Origin: an uncultured bacterium
GTDB lineage: Bacteria > Patescibacteriota > Saccharimonadia > Saccharimonadales > Saccharimonadaceae
Direction: 5' to 3'
NCBI GenBank assembly: GCA_902761145.1
Contig: CACWJA010000003.1
Span: 64,092 to 128,091 of the forward strand
Length of the DNA: 64,000 bases
Shown: positions 34,736 to 44,087 of the stretch, one piece after another
Numbering within the stretch: position 1 is the first letter of the stretch
Layout: every line of letters begins with the position of its first letter
The notes under the pieces: model-generated
Told to the model about the DNA's origin: nothing
The model's input: only the letters and a program-made list of their open reading frames with translations
Databases searched by the model: none
Translations under genes and position numbers: made by a program

Positions 34736-35535
34736 TTTTCCTTCTTTCTGGTCTTTTTCCATATTTCATAACACTCCCCATAAGTGATACAACTGTATCC
34801 ATTTTTTAACATCTCGCATATCAGCCCTTCTAATCTACCAGCCATCTTCATCCCACTGTTATGTTTTATATATCCAGGCACTGCACTATATTCTGCAAGA
34901 TTAGCAAACTCCCACGGATGAAAATAAGTCGCAAAATATCCATCACTTTTTACAGTCATCTTTGCCATCTTGTAATATATTTTCTTCGGAAAAAGGTGTA
35001 GTGCTAGCCAAAACATCGGCACCCTCATTCTAGTAGCCACAGACGTAGGTATTTCCAATATTCCGCCTTTTACAAAAGGTCGCCTCGGGACTTTTCTATT
35101 ATCATATCTTCCAGGAATATATGCCGGATTTACACTAGAATCATATTTATATCCACACCGTCTTAGTTCCTTATAATCAATTTTTTGCATCCGAGGTTGG
35201 CGATATCCCTGCACTTTTATCTTGGCAATTTTCTCTACAATTTCCTTAGATCTTTCCAAGTCAGTCTCTTGTGGCGAAAAATGATCTACCCCATGACAAG
35301 CCACTTCATGACCACTCTTTATAATTTTAGTGATCAGCTCTGGCTTACCCTCCGCAAAATTTCCCGTGCAGAAAAACGTCGCCTTGGCACCAACCCTATC
35401 TAATACTCTTAAGATTCTTTCTAGTCCCTGCGCCGACACTTCTATCCCTTCCTCCAAAGAAATACTCGCACCGTGTTCTCTGGGTAAATCAAATTCCTCC
35501 ACATCAAAACTCAATAACACTTTATTTTTTATCAT
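34732..35535 (-). CDS. Polysaccharide deacetylase (NodB-like, CE4)
   Basis: A 267-residue cytoplasmic-looking NodB-fold protein. Metal-site candidates are Asp/Glu in SFDVEEFDLP and the histidines in CHGVDHFSPQ. RQPRMQKIDY and FHPWEF supply the other loops. There is no signal peptide. CE4 enzymes remove N-acetyl groups from polysaccharides or sugar-lipid intermediates. It overlaps the GtrB-like gene by 14 bases upstream and the GtrII-like gene by ATGA downstream, so it likely acts on the same lipid-linked glycan. Confidence 0.82.
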   Translation of the reverse strand: MIKNKVLLSFDVEEFDLPREHGASISLEEGIEVSAQGLERILRVLDRVGAKATFFCTGNFAEGKPELITKIIKSGHEVACHGVDHFSPQETDLERSKEIVEKIAKIKVQGYRQPRMQKIDYKELRRCGYKYDSSVNPAYIPGRYDNRKVPRRPFVKGGILEIPTSVATRMRVPMFWLALHLFPKKIYYKMAKMTVKSDGYFATYFHPWEFANLAEYSAVPGYIKHNSGMKMAGRLEGLICEMLKNGYSCITYGECYEIWKKTRKKEK

Positions 35536-36478
35536 TTTTCAATCCTATACTTTTCCTTTTATCCACTACATAAAGTGGCCGCCCTTTCGCCTCCGTATGT
35601 ATCTGCGAAATATACAATGCAGTTATAGCCTGTGACACTAATACCAGCCCCACTAGAAAAGACACAAACACACTCATCGCCACTGCACCACTCCAATCCA
35701 ATTTTAACGGATCGCCCAATATATATTGTTGTATCAATATGAATACTCCCAATATCAGCGATACCACAGTTATAGCCACCCCTATATAACCAAACAATAC
35801 AAGCGGTGTCCTAGAAGAAGACGCCAGCCCATCTATCGTCAACGTCACCAATTTTTTATGACTATATGTGGGCTTCCCATCCACCCTATTTTTCGTATGG
35901 ACTTTTACATATTCCTGCGGATATCCCAACCAGTCTACTAGCCCTCTAGCTAATCTATTATGCTCCGGCATCTTATTAAACTCGTCTACTACACTCCTGT
36001 CCAACAGTCTATAGTCCATCGCCCCCACCACAATATCTTTATTTCCGCATATTCTCATAACCCGATAATAAATTCTAGATCCCATCTTATGTCTAGTAGT
36101 ATTTTCACCGCGTACAGCAGTTACGATATACGCACCTTCTTCCCATTTCTTTATCATTTGTGGAATTATTTCTACTGGGTGCTGCCCATCCGCATCTATC
36201 ATTATTACCGCATCGCCAGTCGCATAGGTCAGTCCTGCTGTTAATGCTATTTCCTTACCGAAATTTCTTGTTAGAGCCACCACCTTGATCTTCTCATTAC
36301 TGCCATACTTTTTAACAACTTTTTCCACAGTTTTATCCACCGACCCATCATCTACCAATATCACCTCCACATCATAGCTAAGCTTATTCAATACTGGCAT
36401 TAATTGGCCATCCAAAAAACCTACGATTCCAGTTGCCTCATTAAACATCGGCACCACCACAGAAACCTTCATCTTCAT
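35522..36478 (-). CDS. GtrB-like polyprenyl-phosphate glycosyltransferase (GT2)
   Basis: A 318-residue protein. The GT2 domain has VVPMFNEATGI, VDDGSVDKT and MIDADGQHPVE (DAD nucleotide-metal site). Two C-terminal helices (about residues 225-290) anchor it, as in GtrB and Alg5/DPM1-like enzymes that load a sugar on polyprenyl phosphate. The ATG at 36478 is leaderless (TATAAT, six bases). It is the first gene of the deacetylase/GtrII operon and diverges from the gtrA gene. Confidence 0.87.
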   Translation of the reverse strand: MKMKVSVVVPMFNEATGIVGFLDGQLMPVLNKLSYDVEVILVDDGSVDKTVEKVVKKYGSNEKIKVVALTRNFGKEIALTAGLTYATGDAVIMIDADGQHPVEIIPQMIKKWEEGAYIVTAVRGENTTRHKMGSRIYYRVMRICGNKDIVVGAMDYRLLDRSVVDEFNKMPEHNRLARGLVDWLGYPQEYVKVHTKNRVDGKPTYSHKKLVTLTIDGLASSSRTPLVLFGYIGVAITVVSLILGVFILIQQYILGDPLKLDWSGAVAMSVFVSFLVGLVLVSQAITALYISQIHTEAKGRPLYVVDKRKSIGLKNDKK

Positions 36479-36484
36479 ACCATG

Positions 36485-36530
36485 ATTATATCACCCAATC
36501 TTTAGTGTAATCCCCAAAAAATGTTACAAT
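36485..36530. promoter_or_regulatory. Divergent leaderless promoters of the GtrB- and GtrA-like genes
   Basis: Minus strand: TATAAT at 36490-36485, six bases to ATG 36478. Plus strand: TACAAT at 36525-36530, six bases to ATG 36537. Both genes share a 58-base control region with no ribosome binding sites. Confidence 0.6.
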
Positions 36531-36536
36531 TAAAAA

Positions 36537-37052
36537 ATGGAAACAGAAAAACCCAAGGCCCAAGATACCCCCACAGACGTCAAAACCTCCAAGCATGCCC
36601 TTCGCTATCTCATAGTAGGCATCTGCGTTACTGGCTTTAATTATGCCCTCTTTGCGGTTCTCTCCAACCTTATCATCAAAAACAACGACCTTATTTGGCT
36701 TTCTAGTTTCATCGCCACCGCCATTACTACTATCGTTGCCTATCTTGCCCATTCAAAAATCACTTGGAAAGAACGTACTGTCACCAAACACTCCATTATC
36801 AGATTCTTTATTTGGAATGCTATTCTTACCGTCGCCATCGCACCAGGATTTACACAACTTTTTAGCCTCTTTACTCCACTATACGAACTCGCCCATAATA
36901 TTACTAGCGCCATACATCTACCATTTACCTATGAATTCGTTCTCACTACCGGCGCCTTTGTTCTCACCTCCATCGTTATTATGATTCTCAATTTCCTCTT
37001 CTACGACCGCTTCGTCTTTGGTAAAAGAAAGGCCGCCAATAATGGAAAATAA
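36537..37052 (+). CDS. GtrA-like flippase
   Basis: A 171-residue protein with four transmembrane helices and a polar N-terminal tail of about 22 residues. FLIVG-like opening (LRYLIVGICVTGFNYALF), AHSKITWKERT after helix 2 and FYDRFVFGK at the end are typical of the GtrA/DPMS family, thought to flip polyprenyl-phosphate sugars. It pairs functionally with the divergent GtrB-like gene. Its end overlaps the start of the next glycosyltransferase. Confidence 0.85.
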   Translation: METEKPKAQDTPTDVKTSKHALRYLIVGICVTGFNYALFAVLSNLIIKNNDLIWLSSFIATAITTIVAYLAHSKITWKERTVTKHSIIRFFIWNAILTVAIAPGFTQLFSLFTPLYELAHNITSAIHLPFTYEFVLTTGAFVLTSIVIMILNFLFYDRFVFGKRKAANNGK

Positions 37053-37998
37053 CCCTCTCATATCCATAATCGTCCCAATCTACAACACTGCCAAATTCCT
37101 CTCTCGTTGTCTTGATTCTGTTATCCATCAAACTTATCCCAATGTCGAAATAATCATAGTCGATGATGGCTCCACTGATAATTCATACGACATTGCCAAA
37201 CAATACGCTCAGAAAGACCCCCGCATCAAACTTATTCATCAAAAAAATCAAGGGCTATCTGGCGCACGTAATACTGGCATTACAAAGTCCACTGGCACCT
37301 ACCTCACCTTTGTGGATTCTGATGACAAACTAAAACCCGAGTTCACTGAAAAACTCCTTACCGCCTTACAGAAAAACAACGCCGATATCTCCATTTGCTC
37401 TTTCAAAGAAGTTTATCCTAATGGGAAAAACACTCATTTCAGCAATAATTATCCTGCCAAGATTTACGACACAAAAAGCGCCTTGCAAGCCATGCTGCAA
37501 GAAAACGGTTTTATGCTTTCTGCCACTATGAAGCTTTTTCCAAAAGCCTATTTCAAAAACATACGCTTCCCAGTCGGTAAGCTTCACGAAGATATTGGCA
37601 CAACCTACAAATTAATTATGCAAGCAGACAAAATATCTTTCATTCCAGACGAACTCTACATTTACCACCATCACGATAGCTCTATAATCTCAACCAAAAA
37701 TTTTAACCCCCGCAAACTAGATATTATTACTCTCACCGACCAAATGTGCAACGATATAGACCACAAATATCCAGAGCTCAAAAACATCACCAACGAACGC
37801 CGCATACGCGCTAGATTTTCCATCCTTCGCCAAATCCCACTGCAACACTCAGAGGTTAAGAATATTATTAACTATCTCAAAGCTCATCAAGCCTATATCA
37901 CCAAAAACCCCACCGCCACCAAAGCCGACAAAATCGCTCTTAAACTCGCTCTCATCAGCCCGTGGCTTCTTCAAATCGCCTACAAACTATTCAAATAG
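37042..37998 (+). CDS. Glycosyltransferase family 2
   Basis: A 318-residue soluble GT-A enzyme: ISIIVPIYNTAKFLSRCLDSV, VDDGSTDNS, FVDSDDKLKPEF (DSD metal site). The ATG at 37042 lies inside the gtrA 3' end and follows GAAAGG; a longer TTG start at 37018 is less likely. It has no membrane helix and adds a sugar to the surface glycan; donor and acceptor are unknown. The 3' end overlaps convergent galE by 19 bases. Confidence 0.87.
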   Translation: MENNPLISIIVPIYNTAKFLSRCLDSVIHQTYPNVEIIIVDDGSTDNSYDIAKQYAQKDPRIKLIHQKNQGLSGARNTGITKSTGTYLTFVDSDDKLKPEFTEKLLTALQKNNADISICSFKEVYPNGKNTHFSNNYPAKIYDTKSALQAMLQENGFMLSATMKLFPKAYFKNIRFPVGKLHEDIGTTYKLIMQADKISFIPDELYIYHHHDSSIISTKNFNPRKLDIITLTDQMCNDIDHKYPELKNITNERRIRARFSILRQIPLQHSEVKNIINYLKAHQAYITKNPTATKADKIALKLALISPWLLQIAYKLFK

Positions 37999-38978
37999 CG
38001 TATTGTATCTCGCATTGCATCCCCCACGGTTAATTCGGTTTCCCATCCCAATTCCTCCTTTGCTTTTGTTGGATCTGCATACATCTCAGCAAGGTCACCA
38101 GCCCTTCTTCCCACTACCTTATAAGGTAACTTCTTTTTACCAGCCTCCTCAAAAGCAGCAATCATTTCGAATACCGAAGTACCCTTACCTGTACCTAAAT
38201 TATAAATCAATACGCCTGGCTTCATATGCTCAATAGCCGCGACGTGTCCTTTCGCCAAATCTACCACATGAATATAATCGCGCACGCCACTCCCATCTTC
38301 AGTCGGATAATCGTCACCATACACACTTAATTCCGCAATTTCCCCACGTGATACCTTCATTATTATAGGCATCAGATTATTCGGGATGTCATTTGGATCT
38401 TCACCCAGTAACCCAGACGGATGATTCCCCACCGGGTTGAAATATCTCAATATAACGGCTTCAAACTTCGGATCCGACTCAGCTACATCTTTAAGCATCT
38501 CCTCTATTATATGTTTAGTCTCACCATACGGATTCGTAATCCCTACCCCAGTTTGCAACGTTTCATCAAATTTAGAAACCGACTGGTCACCATATACAGT
38601 AGCAGAAGACGAAAAAATTATCTTGTTTACACCATTTTCTTGCATACATTTCAACAAATTAATCGTCCCACCCACATTATTTTCGTAATACTTTAAAGGT
38701 TTTTCCACTGATTCCCCCACGGCCTTCAACCCAGCAAAGTGCATAACCAAATCATACTTATTCTTTTTAAACAGATCATTCATAGCATCAAAGTCACAAA
38801 GATCTATCTTATAAAACCCTGGCTTTTTACCACATATTTCTTTTATCTTATCAAGTACAGTTATTTTAGAATTAAAGAGATTGTCTAGCACGTCAATCTC
38901 ATATCCTTTTTTGTATAACTCTATTATTGTATGTGACCCTATATATCCGGTCCCCCCCGTTACTAGTATTCGTTCCAT
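37980..38978 (-). CDS. galE: UDP-glucose 4-epimerase GalE
   Basis: A 332-residue short-chain dehydrogenase-type epimerase interconverting UDP-glucose and UDP-galactose. The NAD site is GGTGYIGSHT, the catalytic pair lies in SSSATVYG and Tyr-x3-Lys in YGETK, followed by RYFNPVGNHPSG. It supplies UDP-galactose to Glf (40.6 kb) for galactofuranose. The ATG is leaderless (TATAAT, six bases). Confidence 0.96.
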   Translation of the reverse strand: MERILVTGGTGYIGSHTIIELYKKGYEIDVLDNLFNSKITVLDKIKEICGKKPGFYKIDLCDFDAMNDLFKKNKYDLVMHFAGLKAVGESVEKPLKYYENNVGGTINLLKCMQENGVNKIIFSSSATVYGDQSVSKFDETLQTGVGITNPYGETKHIIEEMLKDVAESDPKFEAVILRYFNPVGNHPSGLLGEDPNDIPNNLMPIIMKVSRGEIAELSVYGDDYPTEDGSGVRDYIHVVDLAKGHVAAIEHMKPGVLIYNLGTGKGTSVFEMIAAFEEAGKKKLPYKVVGRRAGDLAEMYADPTKAKEELGWETELTVGDAMRDTIRYLNSL

Positions 38979-38984
38979 ATGACA

Positions 38985-39007
38985 ATTATATCATTTTATG
39001 CTACAAT
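38985..39007. promoter_or_regulatory. Divergent promoters of galE and the Wzm-like gene
   Basis: Minus strand: TATAAT at 38990-38985, six bases to galE ATG. Plus strand: TACAAT at 39002-39007, eight bases to the Wzm-like ATG at 39016. Confidence 0.55.
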
Positions 39008-39015
39008 ATTACAAT

Positions 39016-39834
39016 ATGAATATACCTCATATATTTAACAAGAGAAACCGTATCCTCTTAGCAGAGCTTACTAAGACAGATTTCAAGCTCCGCTACCAGG
39101 GTTCAGTACTCGGTTATTTATGGGCACTTCTTCGCCCACTTATGATGTTTGCTATTCTCTACATCGTTTTTGCTAAACTTCTCAAATTCGGTAGTGACAT
39201 CCCCCATTACCCAGTATACTTACTTTGTGGTACTACCATGTGGAGCTTTTTTACCGAATGTACATCTCAAGGCATTCAAGCCATGGTAGTGCGCGGTGAT
39301 CTTATTCGCAAAATCAGCTTTCCCAAATATATCGTAGTAGTATCAGCTACTCTCACCGCAGTTATAAACATGCTCATAAATGTAGTAGTTATCATCATCT
39401 TTGCTCTCATCAATGGGGTAGAATTCAGCTTCGCCTGGTTCCTTATTATTCCGGCCATTTTCGAATTATACATCCTTTCTCTCGGTATAGCACTTTTATT
39501 GGGTTCCATCAACGTAAAATACCGCGACATTACATCTATATGGGACGTCTGCATCCAGGCATTGTTCTACGCCGTACCAATCATCTATCCTATTTCCCTA
39601 ATTGCCGAAAGTAGCATAGCCGCCGCAAAAATCATCCTCATCAATCCTATATCACAAGCCATTCAAGACATACGTTATCTACTTATTACTAACGAAACCA
39701 TCACGACCTGGGACTACGTAGGAGAACAAAACTTTTTTTGGAAACTCTTACCAATCATTATCACCATAGCCATCTTTATCATAGGCGCTCTCGTTTTTCG
39801 TAAAAAATCTAAATTCTTTGCAGAGGAAGTATAA
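39016..39834 (+). CDS. ABC-2 polysaccharide exporter permease (Wzm/TagG-like)
   Basis: A 272-residue permease with six helices. LTKTDFKLRYQGSVLGYLWALLRPL at the N-terminus is typical of Wzm/TagG, as is the final basic KKSKFFAEEV. With the ATPase that follows (stop/start TAATG) it exports a lipid-linked polysaccharide. A frame begins six codons earlier at 38998, but the -10 at 39002-39007 lies downstream of that ATG, so 39016 is preferred. Confidence 0.9.
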   Translation: MNIPHIFNKRNRILLAELTKTDFKLRYQGSVLGYLWALLRPLMMFAILYIVFAKLLKFGSDIPHYPVYLLCGTTMWSFFTECTSQGIQAMVVRGDLIRKISFPKYIVVVSATLTAVINMLINVVVIIIFALINGVEFSFAWFLIIPAIFELYILSLGIALLLGSINVKYRDITSIWDVCIQALFYAVPIIYPISLIAESSIAAAKIILINPISQAIQDIRYLLITNETITTWDYVGEQNFFWKLLPIIITIAIFIIGALVFRKKSKFFAEEV

Positions 39835-40610
39835 TGAAACGCAACATCGGCACACGTACAGAAATTTTCGACACCACCAGCAACGTGGCTATAAAAGTAA
39901 CAGACCTACACAAAAAATTTAAACTCCCAACGGAACAAGCTTTCGGTCTTAAACAAGCCATTTTCAATCGCTTGCGAGGAATTAAAGGCTATAAAGAGCA
40001 AAAAGTCCTCAAAGGATTAGACTTCGAAATCAAAAAAGGAGAATTTATTGGCATCGTAGGACGCAACGGCTCCGGCAAATCTACGCTACTCAAAATCTTA
40101 GCCGGAATCTATCATCCGGAAAAAGGCACTATCATCGTTAATGGCAATTTAGTCCCTTTCATAGAGCTAGGCGTAGGATTCAACCCAGAGCTTACCGGTC
40201 GTGAGAATGTCTACCTTAATGGTGCCCTGCTCGGATTTTCTAACGAAGAAATGGACAAAATGTACAACGACATCTGGAAATTCGCAGAATTAGAACAGTT
40301 TCAAGATCAAAAACTAAAAAATTATTCTTCTGGAATGCAAGTTCGCCTAGCCTTTTCTATCGCTATTCGTGCACGTGGTGATATCTTGCTACTAGACGAA
40401 GTGTTGGCAGTAGGCGATGCGGCCTTCCAGCAAAAATGCAATGATTATTTTGCTTCCCTCCATGGCAACCAGACAGTCATCCTGGTTACTCACTCCATGG
40501 AAAACGTCACTAAATTCTGCGACCGTGCCATTCTCATAGAAAACGGTAAAATCACCCTAGAAGGTAATCCTAAGATTGTCGCCAAAGCCTACGAGAGCCT
40601 TTGGGATTAA
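39834..40610 (+). CDS. ABC polysaccharide exporter ATPase (Wzt/TagH-like)
   Basis: A 258-residue ATPase. Walker A GRNGSGKST, the Q-loop region PFIELGVGFNPELTGREN (typical of Wzt/TagH), signature YSSGMQVRLAFS, Walker B LLLDEVLAVGD, and switch His in VTHSMENV. It has no C-terminal carbohydrate-binding domain of the Wzt O9a type, so chain-end recognition is not expected. It is coupled to the permease by a one-base overlap (TAATG). Confidence 0.93.
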   Translation: MKRNIGTRTEIFDTTSNVAIKVTDLHKKFKLPTEQAFGLKQAIFNRLRGIKGYKEQKVLKGLDFEIKKGEFIGIVGRNGSGKSTLLKILAGIYHPEKGTIIVNGNLVPFIELGVGFNPELTGRENVYLNGALLGFSNEEMDKMYNDIWKFAELEQFQDQKLKNYSSGMQVRLAFSIAIRARGDILLLDEVLAVGDAAFQQKCNDYFASLHGNQTVILVTHSMENVTKFCDRAILIENGKITLEGNPKIVAKAYESLWD

Positions 40611-40615
40611 ATAAA

Positions 40616-41767
40616 TCAATCAGACACCAAATCTTCAGCCAGCTTCAATGCATTTTTTATAGCCACGTCCATATCCCAATACTTATACGCGCCAAGCCTA
40701 CCCCCCAAAATCATATTTGGATATTGTTCTTTGCATAGCTCTATATACCTACCATATAACTCTCGAGATTCTTCATTATCCACTGGATAATACGCCTCCC
40801 CGCCCTTTTCAAAATCCGCCGGATATTCACGCGCCACTATAGACACTTTCTGTGCTACTACTTCTGGCTGATCTACTTGATAATATTTATAATCATGCGC
40901 TCTAGTGTATGGTACATCTTTGTCCGCCTCATTGATCACTGCTTCACCAAGCCCATCCTCAGTTTTTTCTTCTTCAAATCTTAACGATCTCCACGGCAAC
41001 ACCCCCAGTTCATAGTTAAACAATTCATCTACCTGTCCACAATAAATTATTCTTACTTCTTCAGACAGTTCATCTTTCATGTCCTTAAAATCTACGCCTA
41101 ACTTTACCCCTATATTCCTATTATCTAGCATATTTTCCACTATTTTTGTATATCCATTTTTAGGAATACCCTGGTGCCTTGCAGTTATAAAATACCTATT
41201 ATCGTGTGAAAATCTAACCGGAATACGCTTCAAAATCTCTGCCGATAAATTTCTTGCCGATGTATGCCACTGTTTTTCCGTGTAATTTTTAAGAAACGCG
41301 TCATATAATTTCTCACCTACCAAGCTAATTCCCTTTTCTTCGAAATTCTTAGGTTCTGTTATACCAAGCCTTTCTGCATCTTTCCTTGCCTCGGCTTCTA
41401 CAAATTTTTCTGCCTCCTTAGCGCCCATATCAGTACCATACAATAAATTTATCGTATCAAGGTTTATCGGCATTGGGTACAATTTGCCGTCATGCCTCGT
41501 ATTTACAGTGTGTATATAGTCATTAAAATCAATAAATTGTGTTATATAACCCCACACTTCCTCCATTTCAGTATGAAATATATGTGACCCATACTTATGA
41601 ACTTCTATCCCAGTCGCTTCATCGGTATAAGAATATATATTCCCTGCTAAATGATCGCGCCTGTCTATCACAAGTACCTTTTTTCCGGCATTCGCCAATC
41701 TTTCTGCAACAGTCGCCCCAAATATCCCCGCCCCCACTACAAGATAATCACATTCAAATTCTCCCAT
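40616..41767 (-). CDS. glf: UDP-galactopyranose mutase
   Basis: A 383-residue flavoenzyme converting UDP-galactopyranose to UDP-galactofuranose. The FAD site is DYLVVGAGIFGATVAERLA followed by VIDRRDHLAGN; HKYGSHIFHT and the ILGGRLGAYKYWDMD end are family signatures. A GAAAGGAG site precedes the ATG. Together with galE it shows that the surface glycan contains galactofuranose, as in actinobacterial envelopes. It is convergent with the exporter genes. Confidence 0.96.
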   Translation of the reverse strand: MGEFECDYLVVGAGIFGATVAERLANAGKKVLVIDRRDHLAGNIYSYTDEATGIEVHKYGSHIFHTEMEEVWGYITQFIDFNDYIHTVNTRHDGKLYPMPINLDTINLLYGTDMGAKEAEKFVEAEARKDAERLGITEPKNFEEKGISLVGEKLYDAFLKNYTEKQWHTSARNLSAEILKRIPVRFSHDNRYFITARHQGIPKNGYTKIVENMLDNRNIGVKLGVDFKDMKDELSEEVRIIYCGQVDELFNYELGVLPWRSLRFEEEKTEDGLGEAVINEADKDVPYTRAHDYKYYQVDQPEVVAQKVSIVAREYPADFEKGGEAYYPVDNEESRELYGRYIELCKEQYPNMILGGRLGAYKYWDMDVAIKNALKLAEDLVSD

Positions 41768-41803
41768 CTTTCTCCTTTCTTCTTAAGACTAACCTTACTA
41801 CCA

Positions 41804-42814
41804 TCATATTCCATTCTTAGAAAAATGTCTACATATCCTGCTAAACAAACTGTATATTTTTAGCACACCTTTTAAAACAATACCATCTGTCATAATATAC
41901 ATTACGTCCGCTCTTACGCCCACCATATCTGGTCTCCATTTATCATAGTTCTCTCTTGCAAAGCTTCTTGCCTCTCCAATAATCTCATTTTTATATTTCT
42001 CCGAGGAATGCGTTACCGAAAACCAAACACTCATCGTCCATTGCTTCCAAAAAAGATTTTTATGGCCTATTAAAAAGTTAGTCCTTTCGTAAAACCAAAA
42101 CAGCTCTTCTGCCACCTTTAAATGATCCATAGATTTATTTTCTGCCTCAAAATTCTCAGACATAATTGAACCCTGACGCCTAACATAGTTATAAAGTTTC
42201 TCCTCTACATAAAAAGCCGTTTTCGACACACTCATATAGGCGTTATAAAAATAGTAGTCTTCATTGTTCAATCCTAACGGAAACAGTATCTGATTTTTTT
42301 TGATAGTATCTACTCGAAAAATCTTATCCAATACCGACACGTCAGTTCGTAGCATCAACTTATCACTAATATTATTTTTACCGCTGTATTTCAACCTATA
42401 ATACGCTTCGTCACTTTTCCTCATTTCGCTATGCGCTTCGTAAATTACATTTATTCCACAGGCAGCTACGTCACTGCCGCTTTCTTCTATGGCGCGCAAC
42501 ATTATTTCGCACATTTTCGGAGAATAAAAGTCATCGCCATCGCAAAACATTACATACTTTGTATCACACCTTTTTAGCCCAGCATTCCTCGCGGAAGACA
42601 ACCCCTCGTTTTTCTTCGTTATCAGGATTATTCGTTTGTCTTTTTTCAAATAATCTCTCAAAATTTTCTTAGAATTATCAGTTGAACCATCATCTACGCA
42701 TATTATCTTAATATTCTTCAATGTTTGCCCCACTAAAGCATCGAGACATCTCGGTAAAAACCTTTCGACATTATATACAGAAACGACAACAGTAACCTTA
42801 GTCTTCATGTGCAT
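41804..42814 (-). CDS. Glycosyltransferase family 2
   Basis: A 336-residue enzyme: VVVSVYNVERFLPRCLDALVGQT, VDDGSTDNSKK, FCDGDDFYSP (DGD metal site). It has no membrane helix. Its start overlaps the end of the upstream GT2 gene by 17 bases and has an AAGGATGAG site inside that gene, so the pair is co-translated. Donor sugar unknown. Confidence 0.87.
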   Translation of the reverse strand: MHMKTKVTVVVSVYNVERFLPRCLDALVGQTLKNIKIICVDDGSTDNSKKILRDYLKKDKRIILITKKNEGLSSARNAGLKRCDTKYVMFCDGDDFYSPKMCEIMLRAIEESGSDVAACGINVIYEAHSEMRKSDEAYYRLKYSGKNNISDKLMLRTDVSVLDKIFRVDTIKKNQILFPLGLNNEDYYFYNAYMSVSKTAFYVEEKLYNYVRRQGSIMSENFEAENKSMDHLKVAEELFWFYERTNFLIGHKNLFWKQWTMSVWFSVTHSSEKYKNEIIGEARSFARENYDKWRPDMVGVRADVMYIMTDGIVLKGVLKIYSLFSRICRHFSKNGI

Positions 42815-43856
42815 GTCTCATCCTTTCCTTAACATCAGAAATCAACCCACGCAATTTATTCCTACACTCATGCAATGGACGAAAAGTCACATAAAAGTTA
42901 GGATGCTTAATAACAAAACTTTTTGCATTATTTCTTCCAACATTATCCATTTTTTTAGCATTCAAATATCCTTCGCTTTTTATTCGCTCATAATCCTTCC
43001 TCGCTATAGCGCCAAACTCTCTAGCAGCTTTGCTAGTTAATCTCCTCATGTTCCAAATGTAACCGCCAAATCTCACTGTTGCTAACGTTGCGCCGTATTC
43101 GTCCATCAATCCTTTTTTCCTCAAAAAACGTTCTACCTCATCATACTCTTCTTTTACTGCATTAATCTTACCGCTGCTCTTCACTGAAGAATTAGGATTA
43201 TCCTGCCTATAATGCAAAAACATTTTATTCATGAGAAAAGCCCTTTTAGCTGACGCCCAAACCTTAAAGCTAAACCCGGCATCTTGGTAAGATGCACCAG
43301 GTGATGGCAAAAACCAAATATCATTATCTCTTAGAAAATCTCTTCGGTATATCGCACTCCATATGCTTGGCTGCATATAAAAAACATTCCTATGATCTTT
43401 TGGATCGATAACTTTTCCAACCTCTTCAGGCAAAAACATATTACTTTTTCCGATATCATGTTTCTTTACAGTTGAATATTCGTAAAAATTACATTTTACA
43501 ACATCCAAGCTTCTCCCATTCGCAATTTTATACATTTCTTCAAAAGTACTTAAATCAACAAAATCATCCGGCTCGACTATCCCTACATATTCCCCAACGG
43601 CCTCCTTCAAACCAATATTCATAGAATCACCATACCCAGTGTTCTTCTTATTGATTATCCTTAGTCTATTATCTTTTTTCGCATATTCCTTCAAAATCCT
43701 CAACGAACCATCAGTAGACCCATCATTAATGCATATTATCTCAATATTCTTCATAGTCTGGCCTACTAAACTATCCAAACACTCCGATAAATAATCTTCC
43801 ACATTATATACTGGCACTAGCACAGATACAAAGATACGTTTCATTTTTTCCGCCAT
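42798..43856 (-). CDS. Glycosyltransferase family 2
   Basis: A 352-residue enzyme: VSVLVPVYNVEDYLSECLDSLVGQT, INDGSTDGS, VEPDDFVDLSTF (a divergent metal loop, EPDD instead of DxD). The arrangement with KKNTGYGDSMNIGL resembles glycosyltransferases of capsule loci. It is the first gene of the GT2-GT2-Glf minus-strand group. The start could also be four codons later at MKRIFVS; no ribosome binding site decides between them. Confidence 0.85.
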   Translation of the reverse strand: MAEKMKRIFVSVLVPVYNVEDYLSECLDSLVGQTMKNIEIICINDGSTDGSLRILKEYAKKDNRLRIINKKNTGYGDSMNIGLKEAVGEYVGIVEPDDFVDLSTFEEMYKIANGRSLDVVKCNFYEYSTVKKHDIGKSNMFLPEEVGKVIDPKDHRNVFYMQPSIWSAIYRRDFLRDNDIWFLPSPGASYQDAGFSFKVWASAKRAFLMNKMFLHYRQDNPNSSVKSSGKINAVKEEYDEVERFLRKKGLMDEYGATLATVRFGGYIWNMRRLTSKAAREFGAIARKDYERIKSEGYLNAKKMDNVGRNNAKSFVIKHPNFYVTFRPLHECRNKLRGLISDVKERMRHAHED

Positions 43857-44073
43857 CTTACAAAGATAATATCACAGAATAACAAACAATGTCCACATAA
43901 TGTATTGCATGAGTCCATAGCATACTAGGTTCCTCCTAACTAATAATATCTAAATATAAACTTTTTTGATTATTCAAAAAATCAAAGTTAACCACAATGA
44001 ACAAAACCGTCTAGTAATACATCATCCGCTAAACGTATCTAGACAAAGTCTATCCATACTACAAAAAACCTGA

Positions 44074-44079
44074 TATAAT
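44074..44079 (+). promoter_or_regulatory. -10 box of the DUF4422-GT8 gene
   Basis: TATAAT, eight bases, ATG at 44088: nearly leaderless. The rest of the gap from 43857 is AT-rich, with one small inverted repeat TAGAC-AAA-GTCTA near 44040. Confidence 0.5.
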
Positions 44080-44087
44080 TAACCAAT

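Noticed and set aside
42798-43856. Loss of function of the GT2 enzyme because its metal loop reads EPDD
   Set aside because: Variants of the DxD loop are common in GT2 enzymes and the rest of the domain is intact.
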